Below, one piece after another: positions 12,055-23,629 of a stretch of DNA of 64,000 bases. The position numbers were made by a program, and so were the translations under genes. Position 1 is the first letter of the stretch; each line of letters begins with the position of its first letter. Where the stretch lies: the NCBI GenBank assembly GCA_963969595.1, contig OZ018412.1, positions 2,606,501 to 2,670,500 of the forward strand, given 5' to 3'. This stretch comes from Neckera pumila. Lineage: Eukaryota; Streptophyta; Bryopsida; Hypnales; Neckeraceae. Below the pieces are notes generated by a model. That model was not told the DNA's origin. It saw only the letters and a program-made list of their open reading frames with translations, and did not search any database.

Positions 12055-12812
12055 CATTAAGTTTTGTTTTGTTTTGTTTTGTTTTGTCAATTTGGTTTAA
12101 TATGTTGAGATCTAATAAACTGTAAGGTGTCAAACACTCCGGCGGAAATCTTGGTACTGTTTGAAAGCTCTTGACAAGGAAGGGTGCAAAGACTTTGTTT
12201 TGTGGCGTTTGGACCTACAATATAAAAGTTATTGAATTTCAAAGTTTTTATGAATTGAAAAATTGAATTAAATTATCTTCTTGTTTTGGAAAATCTATAA
12301 CTTTTACATCACGAGTCCAACCACCACAAAACAAAGCCCTTACACTCCTTCGTACGTAGAGCTTTCTATTTGTGCCAAGTTCGTGGGGTTTGGACTTACG
12401 ATGTGAAAGTTATGGTTTTTTTTAAATTAAAAAATGAAATGAAATGATCTTTTATTTTAAAAAAAACCATAATTTTCACATTGCATATCCAACTGCCATG
12501 AAAAAAAAGCCCTTGCACTCTTTTGAGCACAGAGCTTTCTATTTGTATTAAGAATGCAACCTCCCACGCTATGGTATGAAAATATTTGAATTTCAAAGGT
12601 TTATTACAAATGAAAAAATTAAAACAAACATTTTTATTTTTATTTAGGCTACAGTATGGCACAAGGCACACTAGTCTATATCCTAAATTAGGTTGTTTAT
12701 TTTGTTTTGTTTATTTGTTTGCTTAATATGTTGCGATGTAACAAACCATAAGGCATCCGACGGCTTTCTTGCAAGGAGGAAGTACAGACTTTGTTTTGTG
12801 GTGTTAGGACTT

Positions 12813-13573
12813 GGGCCATTGCACACAATGTTAATCCACTATAGACTGTTACAGTCTATAGTTTAGTGGGGATTTTGAAAATTTTGTAATTTCAAAAATA
12901 AACAAGTTGTAGAATATGAAAAGAACACATATTAATGTTGTATACTTGATAATTTATGAAATACAAAAGAATTTTTTTCAAAATTGTTTGTACTCTATTT
13001 ATAATAGAATTTGAAATGTACTCTTACATATTGTTACAGTCCATAATATTAAAGATTAAGATTCATTGATCTATTAGGAATTCAAATATTTTGTAATAGA
13101 AGTAATTATATATAAATAGATATATGTGTAATCATTTGTTTTGTTATGAAATATATAGAGTTATATTCCTAAATCTGTAGATATGGACTATTTATATCAT
13201 TATCTTATCATAAAAACTACTGATTTTTGCGAGTACATTAGACATCCTTAAAATCAGCTTTACACAAATCTATCTTATCAAAGTAATTGTAATAAGTATT
13301 TCTAAGGGTGGCCTAACAATAGAGTTAATTTTCATTATAACCAATTCTACAATTTAATGAAATAAATCAAAATAAGATGTCATTTTTGAATTTTTTTTAT
13401 ATAAATATACAAATTAAATTTCAAATAAATTTCTTCATATTTTTCTTTGATATTCTATAGAGAAATTATAGAAAAAAAATAAAAAAACTTTAAAGATCTT
13501 ATGCAAAAAAATGAAATGGACTTTTATGGATGTATTTTTGCCAACTTTGGTCCATTGTAGTGTGCAATTGCCC
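12813..13573. mobile_element. Non-autonomous TIR element inserted in the hairpin-unit array
   Basis: The left end GGGCCATTGCACACAATG pairs with the right end whose complement is GGGCAATTGCACACTACAAT. ACTT flanks both sides (12809-12812 and 13574-13577). Removing the element and one ACTT restores the array sequence (ggactt-atggtgtg), as seen in the uninterrupted unit near 12390. It is 761 bp, strongly AT-rich and without an ORF. The superfamily is not assigned. Confidence 0.68.
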
Positions 13574-13848
13574 ACTTATGGTGTGGAAGATATTGAATTT
13601 CAAAGTTTTTATGAATTCAAAAATTTAATTAAATTATCTTTGATTTTGAAAAATCATACCTTCTACTTTGCATGTCTAAACACCACAAAACAAAGCTTTG
13701 CATTCCTTTGTGCGTAAAGCTTTCTAGTTGTGCCAATTTCATGGTGTTTGGAGCTATAGTGTGAAAGTTATGGATTTTTTAAATTAAAAAATTGAATTAA
13801 ATGATCTTTTTTTTTGAAAAAACATAACTTTCACATTGCATGTCTTAA

Positions 13849-14767
13849 CCCCTAAAGTTTCATGACTATGTAATCACCAAAAACGCTTGAAAACTGCCAT
13901 TTCTAATACAACTACCAAAATTTTGGAAGAAAACAATTTTTGACACATGTAACCGTAGGATCTTGTAGTATGATATTTTGAAAACATGTAATAAAAAATC
14001 CAGAAAATTCTACCGTGTGGATCATAAGATATAAGCATTCAAAGTCTTGAAAACCATTTTTTCAATCCTACGAAAAATCGGGCAGCTGCACTTTGCAAGC
14101 TCACTTTTCAATGAAAAATGCCGATAAAGGTGGTGCTTCTTTGAATTTAGTTTTCTAAACAAGTTGTCTATATGCTTGAAAAATTTCACATCATTTGGAA
14201 TTGTACAACATATAGGAAAAAAATATTAAGTAGAAAGAAGTAGAAAATGATTCAAAATACTAAATTGTTAAAAATTTAATCATGGAACTAAAAGATGCCA
14301 ATCCCAATGTTGTAATGTAGTAATAATCAATCTACTCCTAGGATTTTATTCTTTTCCCAAAATATTGAAAATTGAGTAAAATAGACGACTTTAAAGTTTT
14401 TTTAAGAGTAGAGAATCTATAATTGCCCGCAATTCAAAAACCCTCATAACTTTTGACTTATTGATTGAAATGGAATGACTCAAAGCTTTTTAAGTATATA
14501 TAAATGTAGAGAACCAATTTCAAAAAAAATTCCAGAAAAAATGATTTTTTTTTATCTGCCCCAACTGCCCAATTATAAAAAAAAGTAACATATTAGGTCA
14601 CAATTTTTGAGTCGTATTTCGAAATGTCATGAAACTTGGTACATATGAAGATTTCCCTCGCCCCCACCTTTTATTAAAATTTCAGCCTCAAATATGGATA
14701 TCTCTAGTCACACGTACCTGCCCAAAATTTCTATACGGCCAAAAAACACATGTTGGTCCTTTAGGGG
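13849..14767 (+). mobile_element. Family A (TTAA-flanked) element, full length with perfect TTAA flanks
   Basis: It starts CCCCTAAAG and ends CCTTTAGGGG, with TTAA on both sides (13845-13848 and 14768-14771). It is 919 bp and represents a sub-type shared with 35503-37814 and 50084-52775. The host repeat continues across the insertion: cattgcatgtc, TTAA, element, TTAA, tgccataaaaac. The uninterrupted paralogue near 12480 reads cattgcatatccaactgccatg. It is non-coding. Confidence 0.88.
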
Positions 14768-15021
14768 TTAATGCCATAAAAACACAACTCTTGCACTCCT
14801 TTGTGCATAAGGCTTCTATTTGTACCAAGAACGCAATCTCTCGCACTACGGTGTGAAAGTTATTGGATTTCAAAGTTTTAATGAATTAAAAATTTGAAAT
14901 TATTTTATTCAGTTATTTTGGTTGTGGCAACGGCACAAGGTACACTAGTATTAGTGAATTAAGTCTTTTATATAGCAATCAAAAATTCTTTTTGATGGTA
15001 GATGGTAATTAGACAATTTTG

Positions 15022-15044
15022 AATATATATATATATATATATAT
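15022..15044. repeat. TA dinucleotide microsatellite
   Basis: About eleven TA repeats lie directly left of a TIR element beginning at 15049. Confidence 0.85.
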
Positions 15045-15048
15045 AGAT

Positions 15049-15376
15049 GCCAAATTTCGTTAAAATGGCGGTATTCCCAGTGCCATATTTTCCTTGTGCC
15101 ATACTCCTTATGCCATTTTTTCAGACCGTCTGCTCTAAACATCTAGAACTAGTATAGATTCCAGACATCTAAGACTACTATAGATTTCAAACATTTAGGA
15201 ATCATATAGATTTTAGATTGACCGTTCTAAAAAATCTAGGATTGGTATAGATTTTAGATATCTAGGAAAGGCATAAATTTTCAGAATGTACCATTGGTGT
15301 AGATTTGAGAACTGCGGTTTTGAATTGGAATAACGTGCCATTGTAATGGAATGCCGCGATTTTAACAAAATTCACC
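15049..15376. mobile_element. Family D TIR element with internal ~27-bp repeats
   Basis: The left end GCCAAATTTCGTTAAAATGG and the right end, the complement of GGTGAATTTTGTTAAAATCG, form the terminal repeats. Eight-base flanks ATATAGAT and ATATAGAC resemble a hAT-type 8-bp target duplication, but a TA microsatellite adjoins the left side, so the duplication is uncertain. The interior (15136-15316) holds about five or six degenerate copies of a unit like 'acatctagaactagtataga'. Related elements lie at 16781-16931 and 37417-37575. Confidence 0.65.
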
Positions 15377-16780
15377 ATATAGACAACTTGGTTGGAATAC
15401 AAGGTGCACCAAATTACAAGCTATGTAATAATGAATTGGACTTCCATTACTTGGATTTTGAGTCACACTAGACCCTGACATTCATCTGACATTCCAACGT
15501 ACTGTGAGCAGCAATAGGAGAAAAAATATTAAAAATGCACTTGAGATAAAATGCAAAGATTCATCCTTTGAGGGCCATGGAGCAGTCCTCCAAAGGCTTG
15601 ATTTTTTTCTCTAATGCGAGGCAACAGAGAAACTTAATGTCAATTGAATTCACAAAATACTGTCGGTAGTGACATGGTCGAAGTCATAATCAAATGTGCA
15701 GTGGTTTGCACACTTGCACATCACCTGTAATTGCGCAGCTTCAGGACACAACTAATTTACATGTCTTTCCATTATAGACGAATAAGGTGATGTAAGGTAA
15801 AAACACCTATATCCAACCAGGGTCTAAAATCTGCCCTGTATATAGCATGCATGTATTTCCAACCAAAGCTTGAACTGGTCTACAACTGAAGATTAAAATG
15901 CTTTTTTTTCTCCTTTTCAAGGGTGGAACTAAGAATGTCATGACACATGTCCTAAAGTGTTGTAAAGTATGTGGAAAGTAGGGAGTGGAAAAGTAGTCTC
16001 TTGATTGATCGGAATTGGAAGACTCTAAACACTGAGTATTTTTTGACTACTTTCTGGCTTCCAAAAATCACCATAATTTCAGATTTGTGAATAAAATTAC
16101 CAAAAAATTACAGTCCCCATATTTCCTATCTTCCTACTTGGAAAAATTTGCAATGTTCCATACTATTCATGATCTGTTTCAAAATCGCTTAAATGATCGA
16201 GTATGGGTGCAGTTACCTTAGGGCGACGACAAACAACTGAAGGTGATGCTGGAGGTCAATGCATTAAGCTTAAATGAGATTCCTCCTCAATATCATGACC
16301 CAATGGGAGGATGTGCTGTATGCTTGGAAAGCCTATCTGAGTGGGATCACGGCACTCACAGATAAATTAGTGAAGGGTTCAGGTGGCACGGAGTGCAGTC
16401 AGTGCACCAAAAATTTGACAATTAAGTTGCGAGTGAGCAACGACCAAGACATGCAATGAGGGGGTTCAGTTCTCCTTTCACTGCCAGACTGGGGGATCGA
16501 TTTGTATCATGAAACCAAGTTTTCCTTTCACTTGCTCTTCTACAGTAATGGACCTATCCTTCGAATGTTTCAAGCTAGTTCAAGTTCAGAAGAGCTGTTG
16601 ATGTATAAAACCGCTGCCCATGTGGCTGGTAATGAACATGCAGCTAGCTTACACCTTCGCCACTTCACAGCTCTTGAAAACAATCATTGAACATCTCAAA
16701 TGGGTACAAGACTCACCGTGCACACAATTCAAGTTCCCCGGAGCATCTACGAGATTTAGAAGCAGAAACTTTATTATATG
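15377..16780. other. Intergenic; family B right-end fragment near 15570-15616
   Basis: At 15570-15616 the sequence reads ttgagggccatggagcagtc then ccaaaggcttgatttttttctctaatg, which matches the right end of family B elements. Open frames at 16274-16459 and 16502-16690 show no motif or splice context and are not called. Confidence 0.4.
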
Positions 16781-16931
16781 AGAAATTTTGTTATTTAAAT
16801 GGCCTATGAAATCCGCCATTTTCCATTCAATTCCTTCTTTAGCCCTAAAGGCTAGGACTAACTGTGTAGGTTTCAGACCGCATGGTCTAAACTGAAAAGA
16901 AGTGGAATACCGCCATTTTAACGAAACAGCT
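16781..16931. mobile_element. Family D TIR element, diverged
   Basis: The left end AGAAATTTTGTTATTTAAAT and the right end, the complement of AGCTGTTTCGTTAAAATGGC, match the family D terminal repeats at 15049 and 37417. It is about 150 bp. The flanking duplication is not clear. Confidence 0.5.
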
Positions 16932-17079
16932 GTTTTATTTCGAAGATGACTTGGGCCAGCTTGTCAAAGTCTAACTGAGCTGTGCTGCCAAGATCTCGAG
17001 ACCTGAATCTAAAGACATACTTAGACCAGAACTATTGCAAGCAGTGAGGAGTGGCTAAATAAGGATGGTGATCGATCAT

Positions 17080-18505
17080 TCAAGTGCAGCTTTTAGCTTT
17101 GGTGACTTCAGCATTCCACACAGTGGACGATGGCGCCGAGTCATACGGATTCGGCAGGACGTCATCGGTGATGTACACTTGCCCGACGTTCCGGTTCTTG
17201 GCTGTGGCCACCGCTGCTGTCACACTGGTTGCGTTGTTCGGGGCCGTGTGCAGGATGTTCCAGAACCTGGAGGAGTCGTAGCTGTACACCCAAGCAGGAG
17301 GAGCAGCAGCACTATTGTAATTGGCAAAAACATCTGCAGCCGTCGGAACACCAGATCATTCATTAGAACACAATTTCATTCCTAAACAGAAATGAACACA
17401 GGCTTCGTACCGTCAAAGGGTGTGTCAGATTCGGTTAGTAGGAGATTCCATCAGTTGTTTTTCCATTCCCCTGTTATTCCATACTTCTTTCCCTAGTTTT
17501 GTGATGCCAAACAAGCGGTCTAGCTCCTGTTGCTGTAAATGTCAAGGATACACAAAAGTTTGGAGATCACTTGTGTCTTACTTCCAAGATCGACACTCGC
17601 AACGATCCACGCTGCTGTGGATCGTAGCGTTTACAACAATGAGAGAGTGGACCACAAAGTTAGCCCCCAAACTTGCAATAACCAAGAATCTTGGGAATCT
17701 CCGAATCTACCACTCCCCATTCATTAATATTATATCAGAGTCCAGTGCAATTAACTGGTGCAGTTTCAAACCCTAAACCCGAGATCGAATCCCACCCTCG
17801 TTTTCAGAGCTCGGGAAAATAGAACGTCACACTTTCGGCTCTCTATAGTCTATACCACGTTATTTTCACAAACACGACCTTCACACTAAACTGAAATTCT
17901 ATAATTCTAGAGATCACGAATAAATCCAGAACAAACATGATATTCCAATCCCAGTTCGTACCTTCAAAGGTAACATAGTTATCAATGTGCGTGTTCGTCA
18001 GAAAACACAGGCTCCCAGTTGTCCCCCAATTCAGCACCGTGTACCCCAACCCCAACTTCCCCTTCACTCGTGCATCATACGACTTGTACAAATTGAGCGT
18101 GGTGTTACTGCAAGAAGTGCTCCCTTCGTCCAGAAAGATCCCATCCATGTTGTAGTAGGTGTAATAGGCGTCGATGTCGGCGATAACTTGCGTCGAGTTT
18201 CGGTTGCCGTAATTTGTGGAGACGTATCCCAACACGATCTTCACAGAGTTCCCTGTCTTGATGCTGTTGACGAGGGTGACGTAGTCGGGGTTCGACGAGG
18301 TACCAGGGCCGCTGTTGGGGTTGATGATCACCAAAGTGGCGTTTGCTTTGAACACGTCCCACGCGCACCCCGTGGTACCGGAGCAGGGGTACACGTACGA
18401 GGGGACGTAAATCTCTTGTTGCGTGTGGGAGGAGACTCCGAATGTGGCCAAGGTGCACAACAGGACCATGAATGCCCACAGAAGGCAGCTTGTTGGTTGG
18501 CGCAT
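17080..18505 (-). CDS. Spherulin4-family secreted protein (two exons: 18505-17962, 17333-17080)
   Basis: The protein is 265 residues, the two exons joining in frame (544 + 254 bp). Exon 1 starts at ATG 18505. Residues 1-26 (MRQPTSCLLWAFMVLLCTLA...) are a signal peptide. The conserved blocks of the spherulation-specific family 4 domain follow: IYVPSYVYP at 32-40, INPNSGPG at 61-68, LGYVSTNYG at 92-100, and MDGIFLDE at 120-127. Exon 1 ends TTTGAAG before a GT donor. Exon 2 starts after GCTGCAG, so the junction reads YVTFEDVFANYN. N-glycosylation sequons occur near 55, 103 and 134. The family was first described in Physarum spherulation and is found in fungi and some plants; the fold is barrel-like and the GIFLDE acids suggest a glycosidase-like active site, but the function is unproven. 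A second possible donor (ccctttgacg before gtacgaag, near 17410) might mark an alternative exon. Confidence 0.85.
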
Positions 18506-19428
18506 CGCAGCCTGCTGCAAGTGATGCTAATGCCATTAGCAATTTGGAAATAGTCGCAGGACGGAGTTGCTTACATTGATGTACGGCTGCAGGGTTTAGG
18601 ATTTGCAGAACCTGAGCCATTAGTTACTATTTGTACTCTTCTCCCTCTCAAATGGACTCGGTTCAGACCTTCAAGAGCCTAGAGGATCGAGAAGGATATA
18701 GGCTATAAGTTCTGTTGTGCTCTTGAAGCATAATTAGTGTCCAAGAGTGTGCTCTTTCATTGAATGGAAGGCTCACATTGAACACAACATTAAGGGGTAT
18801 ATATAACATTCCCTTGCTCAACCAAGAAAGTTTGACAAAACTATGTTGATTCATCAATTAGCATAACAGATTCGATATCCGTGATGAGGCTTGAAACTTG
18901 AGAAGATTCTTAAACATAAATGACGCCAAAATCCAGTCTTGAATTAAGAACGTTCGAGAGTGTACTTTTGAATCATTCGAGGGCTCTTATTGTATACAAT
19001 GCTATTAGAAACAATCGATAACCCTCAACCAAAGAAAACTTGACCCAGCTGCATTCACTGGTCAGTCTAGCATTATTATGAAACAGAAGCCCAAACTCAA
19101 ATCCTGAGAACCACAATCTTCGCATTTCATATTCGATCAACACTACGAGTAGTTCAACTGGACTGGAATTTCAAGCTCCCTTACTTCAAATCTACTTCAA
19201 GCGCCAGCTGTAGGTTACCACCGTATGGAAACAATACCAACATGTGCATGAACTCAAGCAGCAAGTGCGAACTTAATAGTGTCAGCACGAGCTCACCTGT
19301 GGTGGATCAGAACTCCTTTTATCAGCGCTCAGCTGATGCAAACATACTTCTACAAAGCTCAGAATTCAAAGCATTCAGTTCACATATAATGCAGAGAGGA
19401 ATTCAAAGTGCAATGAAGAGATTAGTAC

Positions 19429-19664
19429 CGTGTTGGTGATGAGTGGCCTGAAGCCTGTCGAGGACCTCATACTTGGAAATCGCGTCTCCAAGTAGAAGAA
19501 GAAGAAGAATTACGACTCTGGTTCTACTGGAGATGGAAGTGTCTGATGGGGAGTTCAATTGCTATCTGTGCTTCGGATCCGACAGTACTCACAGTAGACT
19601 CTTTGACGCAACTTCAAGCAATGCCGATTGTGATTGAATGAGAAAGAAGGTCTCCATCTTTATA
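19429..19664 (-). promoter_or_regulatory. Candidate TATA box and leader exon of the Spherulin4 gene
   Basis: On the minus strand TATAAAG lies at 19664-19658, with transcription then expected to begin near 19630. A leader of about 200 bases, including a GAAGAAGAAGAA run, ends in CACCAACACG before a GT donor at 19428. A matching acceptor (cacttgcag) lies just upstream of the ATG at 18505. The leader contains a short ATG reading frame (MRSSTGFRPLITNT) that might be an upstream ORF. The link to the coding exons is inferred from strand and splice signals only. Confidence 0.35.
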
Positions 19665-19669
19665 CTAAT

Positions 19670-20785
19670 CAGTCACATCCAATTCAACTGGTGATGAGCA
19701 AGCATCTTATCAAATACTTTGCGTCGCATGGAAGATATCCTTGCTGGCACTCATCTTATTTCATTTATGTGCGAAATTAAAAATGCAGCTAGCAGGTAAG
19801 ATTTTTCAACTTGCTGGAGGATGACAAGATTAATGTCGCAACAACCAAGACTGGTACCACAAGCGACCTTTCCCTGCACGTCTTGCTTGAGGAAAGCATG
19901 GATCCGAATCATGAGTCATCGCTTGATTTCACGATTTCCCCTAAATTCCTATTTCAGGGAAAATTGCTAAAAAGCAATGCTTTACGTTCAATTTGTGATT
20001 TTGTTTTTTTTGACACAAAGGAAATAAAGTTCATAGCAACTAATTAAGTGAGCCTCATCAGCCTGGCATTGCCAGTCTAGGATCCTGCACGTTCAACATT
20101 CAAGAAGCCAAATTTTTTGGTGGTCTCATTGGCAGAGAGACTCATCCAACTTGGAATGTCTGTATGTCAGGGAAAAGTGGATAGAAACATCCATGCGTCT
20201 CTATTCATCTCTTATTAGATAATTCTATCAATGTACAGTATTGCTTCAATGGGTTCACAGTAGAGTATTGAAACTTTACTGCTACAGTACTAACGCAGTA
20301 CTGCAACAGTATAGTTTCATTGGAAAAGCACTTTTTATATTGTTGCAATACTACACTTATGCAAAAATAGGGTACGATCTCAACAAAATTGGTTGGTTTC
20401 AAGTGGAGAGCATTACAAGAAAAATGGGGTCTGAAAGTCACAAAATTGGAACAACAAAGATATCACTTGTTGATTTTTTTTTAAAAAATTTCCAAAAAAT
20501 ATAGTCAATTTTTTTAATAAATTAATAATTGCAATCTCTACTGGACAAAATTTGACCAGCTAGAACTATCCTTTCCTAATTTTGAATTTGATTTTGGATT
20601 TTGGATGCAACAATGACATCATTGTTGGTCCAGACTTAGGGGCCTTGTTGTGGACTCATTTTTCATGTAATGTTTTGGTTGGGCTAAGTTAGAGTGTTAG
20701 ACACAAAATCCAAGTGACATTCACAAATGACACCTTGCAAAAAGCTACTCATGACATTGCTTTGTTTTGTTCAATCTTAGATAGT
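19670..20785. other. Intergenic, no feature seen
   Basis: No gene, terminal repeat or tandem array was recognised. Open frames here are short and lack coding character. Confidence 0.4.
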
Positions 20786-21132
20786 CATTAGAGAAAAACT
20801 GAACCCTCTAGAGGGCTGCTAGAATGTGACAAACCAAGCTATTAAAAGCTTGGTTTGTCACACCAGGCTGACTGCTACGGTGAGCAATCAGCTTGGCTGA
20901 CTGCTCCCCGCAGCAATCAGCTTTTGCAATTTTTTATTTTTTTTAATAATTTTTTAAAGATTTTTTTTTTTTTTTTCTTATTTCGGAATTTTTGATTCCT
21001 GCGCCACTGCTACTGTAGTTTCAGTAGGGCGGAAATAGGGGAAAAACGAGTTTTTCAGCAAAAAAAAAAAAATTCAGGATACCTCGGAAGGCCATGGAGC
21101 AACCCTCCAGAGGCCTGAAAATTCCTCTAATG
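20786..21132. mobile_element. Family B element (CATTA...TAATG)
   Basis: It begins CATTAGAGAAAAACTGAACC and ends CCTCTAATG. An inner inverted repeat (accaagctattaaaagcttggt) and the block cctgcgccactgctactgta are shared with the copies at 24725, 37862 and 62775. It is 347 bp and non-coding. Confidence 0.72.
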
Positions 21133-21791
21133 TTACATTTTATCTTTACAATGAAATTGGTCTTGAAGTCCGTTTCAATTTTAAGAGCTTGGTATACCAT
21201 AAACAATCTCATACAAACTAATTTCTTAACTAATGGAGAAGTTATAGATTAGATAATGCTCAAGATCAAGCCAAAAGGCTAAAGAGCATTATTGGACATA
21301 ATGCCAAGTCCTAATACCATACGTGAAGCTCTGATTTGACACCATATATTTCCTTTTTGTGCACAATAGAGTTTTGGCAACTAGAATTATTGGTGTAACA
21401 TTATAGAAATGTTGTAAGATTTTCACTTGTAATATCCAAACATTCAAACATACTAGAAATACTTAATTTATATTTTATGCTGACTTTCACATAGGACAAT
21501 TCATCTCAAACATCCCCATTTTTACTTTTTGCAGATCTAAGGGGGTTAGAAAGAGGGACAATTATGAGAAATAATGATTTTTGACCATCCAATTTAACCC
21601 CTAAAAGCCCAAGGCCTTTTTTCTGCCAAAAAACACCCCAAACTGTCATTTTTTAAGCAAAGAGTGAAAAAAAATTAAAAATGTTTTTTTTGCACACCTA
21701 ACCATAGGATCTTACACCTAACTAGTATAAGAATGTGTGGAAAAAGTTTCAGAATTTTTGACAGCACAGATTGCAAGATATCTACGTTTAA

Positions 21792-23629
21792 CCCCTAAAG
21801 GACCATTGTCCCTGCGGGGGACAAATGCGTTTTTGGGCAAGTGCCTACGGGCTGTAATTTTCTTCTGATCTTTTGAAACTTTTTCTGGAGGTAGAAAATC
21901 TGATTAGCTTCATGGTAATATAATTTTTTTCACAATCGGTGCTCGGGAACAAAAGTTATGACCAAATAAGCTCAAAACAGGGGACGGCAGGCAGCAAAAA
22001 AAATTTGCAATTTTTTTACTTTTTATTTTAAGTATTTTTTTTCTCATAGATTATATTTTTGTCTATCTAGAAAGCTTTGATTTATTTCATTTAAATTCTG
22101 TATGAGAAAGTTATGGACATTCTTGTTTTTCCGGCAGTTAAAGCATCTTTTTGAAAAAAATAACTTGTAGGATTCATTTCTGAATGCAATTTTTCAAATT
22201 TTTCAATTTTTTTTTTTTGCATGGTTTTTTTTTACTTGCTAGAACATTCTCACCATTGGGATTCGTGCATTTTAGTCCCACCTAAAATATATGAATATTT
22301 TAGATTTTCCTTCTATCTTGTACCTACTTCTATTTAACAATTTTTTCAATAATGAAAATTAAGTTTTTTTGAACTTTTTTTTTTTGGCGAGATTCTCAAC
22401 TCAATTCTCCAGTATAAACATTAAAAGCTCAAAACTCTGTAGTGCAAAAAAATAAAGTCAAAAAATCTAGTCCCACAATGTACTGAAAAACTTGATTTTT
22501 TCACTTTAACCCCTAAAGGACCGAGGTGATTTTCCTACCAAAAAACATTCAAAACTGTCATTTCTATTGCAAAGAGAAAAGAGTTTAAAAAATTGTTTTT
22601 TTTTGCATATCCAACCGTAAGATCTTATACTTGACTAGTATATGAATATGTGGAAGAAATTTCAGAAACTTTGACCACGTAGATTGCAAGATATATGCAT
22701 TTAAAGTGAAGAAAACAAATTTTTTTCCACCTTGCTTCACTAGGTTTTTTGGCTTTGAATCTTTTTAGTTCAAATTTTTTGCACTACTGATTTAGATTTT
22801 CTACTTACCTATGTTAAGTAGTTGAGTTGAGAATCTACCAAAAAAATTTAGGAAAAAAAGCACTTAATTTTCACTCATTAAAAAATTGTTAAGTAGAAGT
22901 GGGTACAAGATTGAAGAAAAATCTAAATTGTTAATAGCTTTTAGATGGAATTGAATCACAATAATCCCAACGGTGAGATTGTTCTAGCAAGAAAATCTAA
23001 CCTTGTCTAACAAAAAAAATTGAAAAATTCTCAAAATTGCATTCTAAAATGAATTCTACGACTTATTTTTTCAAGAAGATGCTTAGATTGCCCGAAAAAA
23101 CTAAGATTGTCCATAACTTTCTCATTATTAGTCCAAATTGAATGAAACAAAGCTTCACATGTAGACAAAAATATAATCTTTGAGGAAAAAATTTGAAAAA
23201 TAATTATTTTGACTTTTTGTGATTTTTTTTGGGCTGCCCGCAAAATTCCAATTTTACTTATTGTGCCATAACTTTTGCTCCCAGGCATCAATTAAAATAA
23301 AAATTATATATTCGCAAAGATCTCGCAAAAATACACAACCTCAAAAAATCCCAAAAAATATTACTAAAAATTGAGATCGTAGGAACCTGCCCGGACCCAA
23401 ATTGTCCCCCGAGGGGACAACCGGTCCTTTAGGGGTTAAACGCAGATATCTTGCAATCTGTGCGGTCAAAAATCCTGAAATTTTTTCCACACACTCTCAT
23501 ACTAGTTAGGTGTAAGATTCTATGGTTAGATGTAGAAATAAAACATTTTCCAATTTTTTTTACTTTTTGCTATAGAAATGGCAGTTTTGAGTGTTTTTTG
23601 GCAGATAAAGGGCCTCGGTCCTTTAGGGG
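21792..23629 (+). mobile_element. Family A element F: middle of the three-level nest
   Basis: It starts CCCCTAAAGGACC and ends GGTCCTTTAGGGG, with TTAA at 21788-21791 and 23630-23633. Its own sequence is 21792-22509 plus 23440-23629 (908 bp), in opposite orientation to R1. It is interrupted at cactTTAA on the left and TTAAacgcagatatc on the right, the same internal site, read from the other strand, that it itself used in R1. Confidence 0.88.
22510..23435 (-). mobile_element. Family A element R2: innermost of the three-level nest
   Basis: It is uninterrupted, 926 bp, starting CCCCTAAAGGACC and ending GGTCCTTTAGGGG, with TTAA on both sides (22506-22509 and 23436-23439). It has the same orientation as R1. 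It is the youngest of the three by position. Confidence 0.9.

Larger units (their letters stand above)
12055..14935. repeat. Cluster of hairpin-unit repeats, interrupted by two transposons
   Basis: The basic unit begins near 'actttgttttgtggcgtttg', continues with 'tataaaagttattgaatttc', and ends with the approximate reverse complement of its start ('ccaccacaaaacaaagccc'), so each unit is itself an inverted repeat. Units or half-units occur at about 12180-12330, 12370-12545, 12546-12660, 12790-12812 plus 13574-13700, 13731-13848 plus 14768-14800, and 14800-14935. A larger duplication also links 12055-12190, with its TTTTG pentamer run, to 12690-12800. A foreign element (12813-13573) and a family A copy (13849-14767) split the array. 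Confidence 0.6.

Noticed and set aside
16274..16690. Short plus-strand frames resembling exons
   Set aside because: No splice acceptor and donor pair, no domain, and composition like the surrounding spacer.
17765..17815. tRNA-like T-loop string and telomere-like aaaccctaaacccga in the Spherulin4 intron
   Set aside because: No acceptor, D or anticodon stems can be built around it, and there are not enough CCCTAAA repeats for an interstitial telomere.
17987..18620. Two other long frames (plus 17987-18553, minus 18105-18620) over the Spherulin4 exon
   Set aside because: Shadow frames of the real coding exon; Arg/His-rich composition and no motif.
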